Origin: Eleginops maclovinus
Lineage: Eukaryota; Chordata; Actinopteri; Perciformes; Eleginopidae
NCBI RefSeq assembly: GCF_036324505.1
Contig: NC_086352.1
Location: 33,970,358-34,034,357 of the forward strand
DNA length: 64,000 nucleotides
Reading direction: 5' to 3'
Numbering within the stretch: the first letter of the stretch is position 1; each line of letters starts with the position of its first letter. The notes beneath the pieces are model-generated. The model searched no databases. It was given only the letters and a program-made list of their open reading frames with translations, and was not told where the DNA came from. This document shows, piece after piece, positions 51,133-62,800 of this stretch. A program made the translations under genes and the position numbers.

Positions 51133-52835
51133 AGGACTTTAAAACCATAGAGGGTTTTGATGTGACTGGAAGTCCATAATGATTGGAACCATGTGTATGA
51201 CCGTCTCAGTATTGTGTAACTATCAAAATGAGTAGCAGAACAGGGAAGTTAAATGATTCATTTGTTTGTGGAAGAACCTAAATGTTTGTGTGGTTGGATT
51301 CCCAGGCTCTCTTAGAAAGAAAAATAAAGGTTTAAAAAGCACAGACACACAATTTCATACAAAGTTATTTGAGACATTTTTTCAGATGCATTGTTTTTGA
51401 TTGACACACTTAAACTCCCACGAAGGCGGCAAAGACCTTGAAACACTTATTCTTACATTATCATAAATAAATGAACATAAAGTATAGAGTATAGGATTTT
51501 GCTTTGAAATCTGTCAAAAAAAACATGTGGCACTTTGGGTTAGGTTTAATGTTGGGGTACGAGATTAATATGAGAGAGGAAACCCGGCTGAGGAAACTCA
51601 TTGGCATACTGGCCTGCTATTGGATCATTGAAACTCAGGTGTACGCCCCCGGATTTTACAGATGATTCTCATTGGATACACTGCAGTTCCTATTTAAACA
51701 TAAATATACATAAAGCATGCACACAGGTGTCCTTCATGGAAACACAAATTACATAACACTGACCATATCAAGGAGACCTTTGGAGCACAAATAGCTGAGT
51801 GAGGCCAGCAGTGCATGGGCGGGACTTCCTCTCTCCCAACAGTCAGGCTCAGAGGCCACATGGCTTTACCCAGCAAGCAGTTCCACACTGACACAACAGA
51901 GGCCAGAGTAGCCAGACTTTTCTGGAGAATGTGAGATCATCTGGGAAGAATTCGAGATCAGACTTGAGCCTGTGAATGATCTCAGTGACTGCGCACATTG
52001 TACAAGTGCTGTGTTATTCCTAGACTCCCTTCAGGTGGAGCTCTGGGCCCTGCTCCCTGTCACACTGGAAAAATTCCCAGTCAAAATTTCACACAACACT
52101 CACGTTGTTCAGCTGCACAGCCAACCCCACCCCCAGCTCTCTCTCAATGGGGTTCTGTGAGTCCCTGCCTCGCTAATGCTAAAGACGAAAATGATGCTCT
52201 CTTTCAGGATATGTACACACACACACACATGAATATGCAAACACGTGTATACACTGTTTATTCAGCCTCTATCCACCTTTCAACGTGACCAACACTCTCC
52301 TCCTCAGTTTTTTCCGCTTCTTCCAGGTTTTCATCCTGAACAGAGTTACTGCTGTGTGCCATAACATCAATAGCACACAGAGAGTGTGTCAGAGGAAACT
52401 TTCCGTACCTCTGCTGACATCAGGAGGCGGTCAACATCTCCAAAACTCAGACACAAGCACTATTGATGAAGCTAGGCCCTAACTATACATGCTTACCAGC
52501 ACAAAGCCTACATGGAAGGACTTTAAAGAGCATGACAAATGCAGACTGTTACTGACAGTAGATGTTCTGATTTAGGCTGGATGGAAACCCTACAGGAACC
52601 TAGAGACTGGGCTAAACAATATCCCTCCCCAAACAGTAACATCTCACAGAGACACAGACTAAGGCTATGATCAGGTGCCCAAACATTTCAATACCTACAT
52701 CTGAACCTCATTAATGGTGGTGGTGGCTTTAGCAGAGACTAGAAGCAAAGGGCACATGTAACCTGAAAAAAGAAGAAAATAAACTAGGAGGTAAAGTGAA
52801 TATGCACTGGAAAATACTGGCAATGTTTCATAGCC
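51133..52835. other. Intergenic stretch, no gene seen
   Basis: Moderate GC content and many short frames, but no family motif, splice pair or transposon end was recognised. A short CA run lies at 52217-52228. Confidence 0.45.
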
Positions 52836-52839
52836 AGGT

Positions 52840-53390
52840 TGTGTTACACAATTTTTAAAGAGGCCCTTTTCTCCTTGTTACCTTGATACTCTCTCCCTTG
52901 AAAAGCTTGGGTGGCTTCTTTTTTATACAAAGAGTCTATTGGGATTGTATTTTCCAATACACTGAATGTTGATATGGTCATGAAAAGCTTTAATACTGTT
53001 ATTGTATCGTCGTGTTGTTGTTGCATTGTTTATAACATGTTCGCCCCCACCAAAACGCCGCCGTTGGACTCCTTTGTTTACTTTTGTAACATACTGACAT
53101 CACTGAGTAACAGTTGTGCTTCTATTGGCAAGCGCTCCATGACATTGTACGTGATTGGCCAAGAGGCGGGACATTTCTGACACATCTTTAAGTGGTTGAC
53201 AAGTCACAACAGAGCCGGCCAGCTAACCAATCAGAGCAGACTGGGCTCTGGTTTCAGACAGAGGGTGAAAAGAGGTGCTGCAGCACAGACAGTATGAGAA
53301 AAATAAAGACCATTTGGAACATTAAGGCATGGAGACAATAAATACTGATATGGAGCTGGAAATGAGCAAAACAGGGCCCCTTTAAGCAGA
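52840..53390 (+). repeat. Interspersed repeat family 2, copy 1
   Basis: It is bounded by AAAGAGGCCCTTTT on the left and CAGGGCCCCTTTAAG on the right, a short inverted terminus. The inner block with CCAATCAGAGCAGACTGGGC and GGTGCTGCAGCACAGACAGT is nearly identical to one at 55510-55580. Confidence 0.7.
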
Positions 53391-55289
53391 TGTTATTTTT
53401 TGTAATTTGGATGAGGGACTTCAGGAACAGCAAAAATAATTTCCAGCAGTCTGTTATGGAAAATATTGATAAATATTATCTACTTGATGCATCTGCTTGT
53501 ATTTGCTCTGGAATTATTCTGTTAAACTATACTGGTTCAGGAGTATAAAGTATTCCCAAATGGTAATTTTCAGCATCGGGGAAGTTCTTGTTGGCTCTGT
53601 AGATCTGTTGGAGAGTTTTTCTCCAACTCAAAGGACCGGAAGAGAGAAAAGAGATGGTAGTTCTAATGCTGGAGAACAGACCTGGCTTTAAATGCACATT
53701 CATATTTAACTATTGCTCAGATTATGATTGTGATGTTTGAGTAGTTGCTTCAGAGACGATAGCTGAGTTTAATGTATGTCCTACTACTGTCCTGGCAGTC
53801 ACCCAGGAGTGTGTGTGAGCCTGTGGAAAGGGGAGAGAGGGAGAGAGAGGGAGAGAGATGGAGTCTGTGGGGCTTATAGGCCTCCAGCAAAGAGATCCGT
53901 GTCTCTGTTTCCTGTCTATCTGGCCAACACAATAAGCACACTAATGCTCCTTAATTGCTAACACACTTCCCGGATCAGAGCCACTCTTCACCAGAAAAGA
54001 AAAAATCTTTCTTCCATTCACCGGAGCCCGGGGGTTCTTACTCAATCATTCATCCGTTTGGCTTTTCAGATGTTCTGATTGAGTATCTGAATAGGTAAAC
54101 ACTAATTACAATGCATTTCTTCATTTAGTAAAGTCCTGAATGAATGATAGTAGTAATGCATCATTCTGTATGAAACATCTGTTATGAATTACAATGTTAC
54201 TTTTGTTTTCTCCTAGTTTTTCTAGTTTTAGTGGCTGGGTTGGAGGTAAATCTAAGAGCTGAGACTCCTTCTGGCCGTTGTGTGGTCAGCACATTATTCT
54301 AACATTTACTGTTTGACGAGGTCTGTTATATTCCACCTGCATGCTGCAATATTCACAGCGCAGAGAGGCATTTGTCAGCAGCAACATCACAGTCACCCAG
54401 CAGCAAGGAGATGGTGTTTGAGGGTTTTGAAGAAACATGCATACACACATCTCTACAATCGTGTATTAGGGCCATTGTAGCAACAACAAAAAAAAGATAA
54501 CACTTGGAAAGTTTTGTGGGGGGATCCCAATATGAGTCAGACCTGCTAGACCTTCACCAAACAACGTTAAATAAAATCTGGATTTCTTTACCTTCTCTTG
54601 CCTGGTTCCACATGTCTTGGCGTCCACCAGTACGAGCAGAGAACACTTTCTACCACACAACTGTAAATATGCACATAAATAATGATTGTGTTAAATTCCT
54701 CTCTTTCTGGGACATCCTCCTTGATCTCTGATTGGTGCACATTGTGAAAGACAGCAAGCTCTAATTGATCAGGGCAATTGATCTCTGCCAAGTCACAGCA
54801 AACATGATCACCTAATAATCTGACACATTGACCATCCTAAACTGTAAAGATATCCCGTCGCCTGATCCCGTGATTAGACTGAGCACCGAGCTCTGGAAAA
54901 CTGTGTAAGCCTGTAATGCTTCACCATTTTTGAGAGGCCAATTTTACATGACCTATATCACACATGATCACCAAATAGTAGAAGTATTCCGTCAATGTGA
55001 AAACATCCAGACTGAGAAAGTAAGAATGTCTAGGGCAATCAAAGAAGCAACATCTGCAGCTGGAGAACTGCTCAAACCTTCTGAGGAGGGGGAGTTAGCA
55101 AGATAATGATGTTAGACCCTGGGTCTTTTGGGTTTCAGCTAAAGAGCCTGTAAGAGGCCATGTACACTAGCATGTATAATGCATAAGAGGGTCAACCTAT
55201 AGTGCTCTCTGGAGCATGAAATGTACAGACCATTATAAATCTCCGTCTGTTTGTTCTATAGGTTTTTGTGCATGTAAATGGTCTACAAA

Positions 55290-55640
55290 GGTTACAATCC
55301 CTTTGTTCCCTCCAGAGGAAGTTCTTTACCACACGCACCCCCTGCCTGAAAAGGCTCCCTTGTACAAATATTGTTTACTTCCAGAAGTGACATCACTAGG
55401 TAACACTTGCGCTTCTACTGGCTAGCACTTACGACACTCTACGTGATTAGATAAGTGGTGGGACATCTCTTATAGATCAACCACATCACAACAGAGTTGG
55501 CCAGCTAACCAATCAGAGCAGACTGGGCTCTGGTTTCAGACAGAGGGTGAAAAGAGGTGCTGCAGCACAGACAGTATGAGAAAAATAAAGAGCTTTTTGA
55601 ACATTAAAGCATGGAGACATGTCCCAGGAGAGACACTACA
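55290..55640 (+). repeat. Interspersed repeat family 2, copy 2
   Basis: It matches the 53040-53330 part of copy 1 (GTTTACTTCCAGAAGTGACA against TTTGTAACATACTGACATCA, then a near-identical CCAATCAGAGCAGACTGGGC block). It leads into a 57-bp minisatellite where copy 1 has a single partial unit. Confidence 0.65.
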
Positions 55641-55846
55641 TACTGATATACACCTGAACATCAGCAGGAGAGGACTCTTTAAAGTAGAGACACTACATAC
55701 TGATATACACCTGAACATCAGCAGGAGAGGACTCTTTAAAGTAGAGACGTTACAAACTGATATACACCTGAACATCAGCAGGAGAGGACTCTTTAAAGTA
55801 GAGACACTACACACTGATAAACACCTGAACATCAGCAGAATAACAG
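55629..55846. repeat. 57-bp minisatellite, nearly four units
   Basis: Units start with AGAGAC at 55629, 55686, 55743 and 55800, a constant 57-bp period. Each contains CTGATATACACCTGAACATC. Because 57 is a multiple of three, both strands stay open and produce 19-residue repeats (for example TDIHLNISRRGLFKVETLH). No start, splice site or family match supports a real protein. Confidence 0.9.
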
Positions 55847-56659
55847 CGGCTAACTGTTGCAGACGTTGCTTGCATTTTGGCCTAAATGGCGCACGTAAAC
55901 ACATCGCAAAGACTTAAGCCAACTGCAGCAAATGTTCTGCGTTTGCTCGTAAGGGTATATCTCTCATCACCAGCAAGGGGCGTTGGGCTTCATACGTCAT
56001 TCCAAAAGGGAGACCGGAAAAATCCGAGCTGTGCAAACGGAGCAGTGTGTCCTCACCAGTTTTACTAACCACTTTATTCCAGATAGCACATGATGTTGTG
56101 AAACTCTCATTTTTTTAAATGATCGAATGATTTAGAGATGAAAAATGAAAAACAGTGTCTGTGTCTTTTGTGCTTGCTTGTTTTTCCCAAGTTTGTTTCT
56201 CTTTTTGTACTAAATAGCTTAAGGTGAACAGCCAATCAGAGCGATTTCTCTTAGCGACAAGTTATGCTGGCGACTCAACGTGCTGAATCATCCAAAAAGC
56301 TTCCGACTAAAACCTACACTGTGGGACACTCCACATAACACCAAGCTCACTGACGTTCAGGGAAGGCCCGACATTTGTAGATTTCCAACTTTTTGTGTCA
56401 GGGCCTTGAGCTGCAGTCATGAGCACTGAGGAAAAACATTTTTCAAAGCAGAAAAAGAAAAGCTCTTTTATCCCCGATCGCCTCCCCAACAGCCTCAGAC
56501 GTTTTTGCAGTCAGAGTAGAGCAGTACAGTCAGACTGTACTAACTGAGTTTTCTAATTGCACTGCAGAGCGTCCCTCTCCATTAGGCTTCGAGCAAGCTG
56601 GGAGGAGTGTGATGGTTCCTGAGCTCCCTGCACACACACACACACACACACTGACAGCC

Positions 56660-56817
56660 ATGCCTCAGAGATACTCCCACCAAAGGAGGAAAGCCAGCAC
56701 TGCAGCTGCTAGGAGGATGGAAAGAAGACGCAGGGATCAGGGGAGAAGCAGCAGCAACAACAACAGCCCACCCAGCAGCCACAACCAGCGCTCCAGGAAA
56801 CTCGCCATGCTCTCCAG
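56660..56817 (+). CDS. il16: il16 coding exon 1
   Basis: It encodes MPQRYSHQRRKAS through KLAMLSR, rich in Arg, Ser and Asn. The donor is TCCAG|GTATCC, leaving phase 2. Confidence 0.75.
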
Positions 56818-59800
56818 GTATCCCCCCCCATACACACTGTTACTGTAGGGCGGCGCAGGGAGCTACAGACACTTAGGTTAGGTTAGTCACACTTGATTGG
56901 CAGAAATAGCAAGTAACTTTCCTCACATGCTGATACAAATTCTTACTATTTAAAGAGCTGGATATATTTATTTCTGCTCTGAGGTGTATCTTCACAAACA
57001 TATTTACAATAAGAAATAACATGTTTAGAGAAAACAACAGCTTTATTGTGATGAGCATGCTATGGAATTTAGCACGATTACAATTTAACTTATTCCATCT
57101 GGGGGTGGTCAGCGTCATGCGCTATGGGGAATGCTAGTCATTTTAATCTAATATAAATCTAGAATGTTGCATATTAATTACCTGGGATTATAGTTTGAGT
57201 AATGCTTTTTTTTCAAATTTCTGTTCTGACAAAACTTCTGTACTTGCATGAATTTAAAGCTGTTTTCTTCCAGTTTTTACTTAAAAGTCTTGCTATTCCT
57301 CTCATCTGAAACGGACTCTTACTGACTCCTTCCAGGTCTCTGATCCTGTGTCACTCTAAGACCAATGACGATTGTCTAGAAGAGAGGCATGCTGGGGAAG
57401 TGTCACATGGGTGCAGGACGTGGGGTCCGGGGGGCAGGACAGACAGGACCATTGGGGATCAAACACAGTACAGAGACTCAGAAGATGGACACTGGAGGAC
57501 AGCTCTGGAGGGGAGAGGAGGCACTGAGGCAGACCACAGCGTCACACTCAGGGAAAATAAAAGGAGCCTCAGGAGGTCATTCAGCATCAAGGTATGCTTT
57601 TTACACTTGTGGAGAATCAATAGTGATCAACTGCATTAGTAAATAATCTAAGCATACACTGAAAAGATTAATCTGTGACTTTATTTAAATGTCAACAGGT
57701 TCCATTTCATGTATTGGGTACGTTGAAAGCAATAGTATTAAGTTGAGCCTATTGTTTATTATTCAAACTTAATATTATTGCTTTCAACTAACCTGTTTTT
57801 GAGTGTATTCTCAAACTAAGGGTTAACTTTCCCACCATTGCTTTACTTTAAATTAGCTTAGATTTGTTTCCTTCGTTGTAGTTTTTTTTATTTTCGTTAT
57901 AAATGTATAATACACTTAAATATAAATATTTAACTGGATGAAAAAATTACGTCATAATTAATTCAACTTGAATATATTTATAAATATATTATTTTATTTC
58001 ATTTAAATAACAGACTTAATTTGGTAAAGTGTAAATACCTTTTGATGATTTTTTATGTCGGCACAATTCACAATTCAGAATCAGAATCAGAAATACTTTA
58101 TTTATCCCAAATTGGGAAAAAATGTTGGGAAATTATTATGTTACTGTTACACAACTTCATTGAGTTAGATGAACCTAATATTTGTAATACATTGTGGAAC
58201 CTGGCAAGCTTCACTGTTTCGAGTGTAGCAGCATGACTCCAGGGATGTTGAATATCTCTTAAATGATGGACGGGATGGGAATTGTGTACCGACCTTCATG
58301 GTCCCCAGTAATGAATCCTAGTGACCATAGCTATCCCCTGATTTCCCGCTAGCTCCAACAGAATTAATTATTTTATATTGATGCTTGTTGTTTTGTTCCT
58401 ATCTCATTGAGCCATCATGTAATCCTTCTCTGTTCATTGTGCTGTAAGTCTTTGCCAGGCTACAAGTTTGTTTCTCTAATAATCACAATTTTTACACTTT
58501 GCATTGCTCATATCACAGCATTTCAAATCAGATGTTACCTAATTTTCCCTTGGTTGTGTACATTACACATTATGCAAAACATATTAACCCTAACCCTTTA
58601 CAATGCACTTCATTATTGACTTTCTTTCTCACCACAATACAACAGATAATCAAGCATAAGGCTAAAGAAAATTTCCATATTTGCAAGTAATTGCAAATAA
58701 TACAAGTTGTATTTATTTGAAAAGCTCTAATGTATCTGAACTGGAGCTTCAGAATATTGTAGAGCATGCTGAGTAACAAATATGGACAGCCCTCCGTTGC
58801 TCAATATACTGTTATCAATAAACTCATGTATTCACGCAATATAATTTCTGACAGAATATTGTACAAATGAATTTTTAGTACATCCCAGGCCTCATTAAGT
58901 CTCAAGAGGACATGAGACAAAGACAGGGTGTGTTGTGCTGTTTCTAAAATATTTATCTTTATTAAATTATACTTACATTTACATCCGGTCCAAAGAGCCT
59001 ATTGGGTACATTTTCTAAACTTAGCCAAATAACAATCAATCAACCCCCCCATCTGAATAAATGAGCCACGCTTGTCTCCTGGCCATGCTGGAGGTGTGAG
59101 TATTTATACTTGCTAGTGGTTTCAAAAGAATGCTTTCCTTGTTCCTTGTAACAATATTAACATGTGTGTTCTTTTCTATGAATAAAAACACACAATGAAC
59201 TATACAAATATTAAGCAGCTTTACATCTTTATTGATGCAGGAATTTCCCATGTCCAGATCCATTTCAGAGTTGTTAAGGTATCTCATGTCGCATTCAAAC
59301 CAGCCTCATTAAGTACGGTTGAATTGAACCCTGGAGTGTTTAACCCATTGCTGTTTGTTTGGGTTGGTGTGAACGCAGTCCGAGACCTCTGATGTGAACT
59401 TAACAACCGGACTCTGGTCCGCTTAAATGAGGGGCTCTCAGGCCGCTTGCTAGTGAAATCTGGAGCGGTTCATCACTGGTGTGAACACAGTCCGCACCAA
59501 AACATAGGAAGTGTAGTATTTACGCGTCATTTCCTGTGCTGGTTACTGGAGAAGTTAGCAAGTTGTGGCTTTTTTTAATTACAAATCATTCATTCATTCA
59601 CGGAGACATAAACAACTATAAACTCCGCTATTGTCATGATCCTGGTTTCGTGTCTGTCATGTGTTTGTGTTGTGTGTTTTATTTTGAAAGGTTTTCCCCT
59701 CTTGTGTCAGGTTAAGTTTCACTTCCTGTCTTTAGTTTCCCTCCTTTCGCTGATTGTGTTCACCTGTTGCCCCTGTGGTTCTCCTCCCCTCTCCAGCTGT

Positions 59801-62800
59801 GTGTTGTTTGGTGATTACCCTTGTGTATTTAGTCTTGGTTCCCCTTTTGTCTCTGGTTCGGTCGTCGTCGTTTCCTACCTGATCCTGTACCTGTTACCTG
59901 CCTGTTCCTGCCCGTCCGTCTGTCTGCTCCTGTTCCCAGTGTCCCTGTATCCCCTGGTTAGAGTTGGTGTGGTTACTTTTCCTTTGAAAGTACAGCTTTA
60001 ATTTAAATAAAGCTCGCCTTTTGTTTGGACCCATACCTGCCTCCCATTCATTTTACTGCACTTGGGTCCTGTTTCCCCAAACCCTGACAGAACGACCAAA
60101 CCAAAGATGGACCCAGCAGTATGTTTGGACGATGCTCTGGTGGAGTTTTCATACCAAATTTTGTGTATTTTGGGAGAATGGAGGAAAGCAGTGTCCAAAG
60201 AGGCTCAAGATTCAGCTCTCCTTCATGCACGCCGGGAAGTGGCAGAGAAGCCATGGTTCGTGAGCTCACTGCCGGAGTATTTGAGGACATTTGTCACTTC
60301 CCCAGAAAGCCTGCACCCTATCCTGAAACCTCGAGTCACAGCAGTGACGCCTCCGGCTCAAGCTGCAGCCAAGCCTCCTGCAGCCAAGCCTCTTGCAGCC
60401 AAGCCTCTTGCAGCCATGCTTCCGGCTCAAGTTTCGGCCCTAGCCGCCATGTTTCCAGCTGCAGTCCGGCCCACTCCAGCTACGCCTGACCTTTCGGCAG
60501 CCTGGCCAGCTCTGGCCCCTGCTGTCCTGTCGGCGACTCCTGCCGACTCCGGCCCTGCCTGTCCTGTCTGCGGCCTGGCCGACTCCGGCCTGTCCTGTCC
60601 TGTCGACTCCAGCCTCGTCTGTCCTGCTGACTCCAGTCTCGCCTGTCCAGTCGACTCCAGCCTCGTCTGTCCTGCTGACTCCAGTCTCGCCTGTCCAGTC
60701 GACTCCAGCCTCGTCTGTCCTGCTGACTCCAGTCTCGCCTGTCCAGTCGACTCCAGCCTTGCATCCAGTCTCGCCTGTTCCTGCTCCGATGGGGCTCCCG
60801 CCAACACCTGATCCTGTTCCGTTGGGGGTCCCGCCGTCACCTGTCCCGATGGGGGTCCTGCCAGCGTCTGCTCCTGTTCCGTTGGGGGACCTGCCGTCAC
60901 CTGTTCTGATGGGGGTCCCGCCAACACCTGCTCCTGCTCCAGGTCCTCCGTAGCGGTCCTGCAGCCCTCCAGAGGGGTCCCACCACTGCCTACGCCGTCC
61001 TCAAGAGGGGTCTCGCCGTCTTCCAGCCCGTCCTCCAGAGGCGTCTCGTCGCCCTCCTGCCCAGCCCCCAATGTGTCCCCGTCTTCGTCGCCGGCCCCAT
61101 CTTTGGCCCCGTCTTTGTCGCCGGCCCTGTCTCCGCTCCTGTCTCCGGCCCCCAGTGCTCCCTCGCCGTGACCTACGTCCCTGTTTCTGGGGTACTTCAA
61201 CGGCAGCAGCCAGTGTCGGACAAATAGAAGAGAGTCCCAGGCAGGCCTTTCTATATTGGTTTATTTATTACTATATGTTACTTGTATTTACATTGTTTAA
61301 GATGTAAGTTAATACTGTGTTCAATTTGGCCCTGGAAATAAAAGGGTATTGTTTTTGACAACGTGTGTGCGTTTTCGTTTTTTAAGTACCGGTTCGAGAA
61401 CCGTTTCGGCACCGGAACCATTTCAAAAATACCGAGTAGGCACCGGTATCGGATAAAACCCAACCGATACCCAACCCTACTGGTGATTGCACTTACGTTT
61501 CAAAAATCCCAAATAAGTAGAGATTATCCAGCTGAACAAAACGTGTAAGTATCATAAATATTACAAACCAATGGAAAAATCCCACTGTTATTTGTTGAGG
61601 GACCCCTTTGCGATGCTAACTTCTGGGTCACCGTACACAGATTGTCATCAATGCACCACTCTATTGGCTTAGAGGTATCAAATAGCATATAACAAGAAAT
61701 AAAAGCAAACCTGAAATAACTCTGAACAGCTTCTCTTTCTATATAGCCCTACAGAAATATTAACCATAAAAAAACAGATTTCATGTCAATCCTAGTGAAG
61801 ATGTTAAGCTGGCTGGAGTCAGACTTCATGGACTCGAGCCCAGGCTGCCAAACACTCCTGACCAAAGCTGAGCTCAACAGTCCCTTAATGGAGCAGTGCT
61901 TCCCCTCTGGGGCGAATTCACACCAGGTGGAACATCAATCACTGTTCATCCCCAACCAGACACTAACTATATAACAGTCGTGTTTGCAGGCTATGATGGG
62001 ACTAAATAATTTACGGTCAAAGAGACCGTAAATATGTCTTTGTAAATACAGCTATGTTGTCTTAAGGGGAAACATTTTCAAGAACACATTTAAGTGTTCA
62101 TGCTTATCATTTATTTGATTTCTGTGTTTCACATGTTAACATTAAACATGTGATTGCTCAATTCAAATAGTAATTGACATAAAGAAAATACCGTAGTACA
62201 CATTTTGAGAACTCTGTCTCTATAAAAAATGTTTTATAATCTGCCCACATGTCCCCTCAAGAACCAAGAGAACAAGCTCAAAACACTGGGACCCAGTTTA
62301 GGAACTTAGGGAAGAGTGGGCTAAGAGGAGCCAGCGGTCAAGTTGACTGGCTTTGAATTAGCAGACAGAAACAACATTCCTGTACCAAATAGCTCAGGTT
62401 TGAACTTGAAAAGTAAAATGATCAGTTTAACCCCAGATGGATCAATGTACCTCTTGACTCGGATCAACTTACCCCGTAGATGGGGCAAATTAATCCACAA
62501 GACCCCTTTTTTTTAGAAGTCATTTTTTCATTGCCTTTTTTGATGGATGCATTATTTTCATTTTGATTGACAGAACACATCCTGAATTAAGGTTGTTGTT
62601 GTCATTTGACTTCTATATCATGTTTCCTTGCCTAGAGGACAACATAAGTAAACATTGGCTCATCTTACCCCCCTTTCCCCTACTGCACAGCCAGATGTTT
62701 GATAAGCTCACAGAGCTTGCTTTCGTCTCCCATTATAGAGGTAACTTGTTCACTGTATCACTATAAGTGTATGTATGTGTGTGCCCATACAGGAGAGCAG

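Noticed and set aside
55629..55846. CRISPR-like array
   Set aside because: The 57-bp units are directly abutting tandem repeats with no unique spacers, in a vertebrate genome.
60427..61200. 257-aa minus-strand frame rich in Gly/Ala/Glu with DGETPLEDG repeats
   Set aside because: It is antisense to the gag-like frame and its minisatellite; the repeat structure keeps both strands open.
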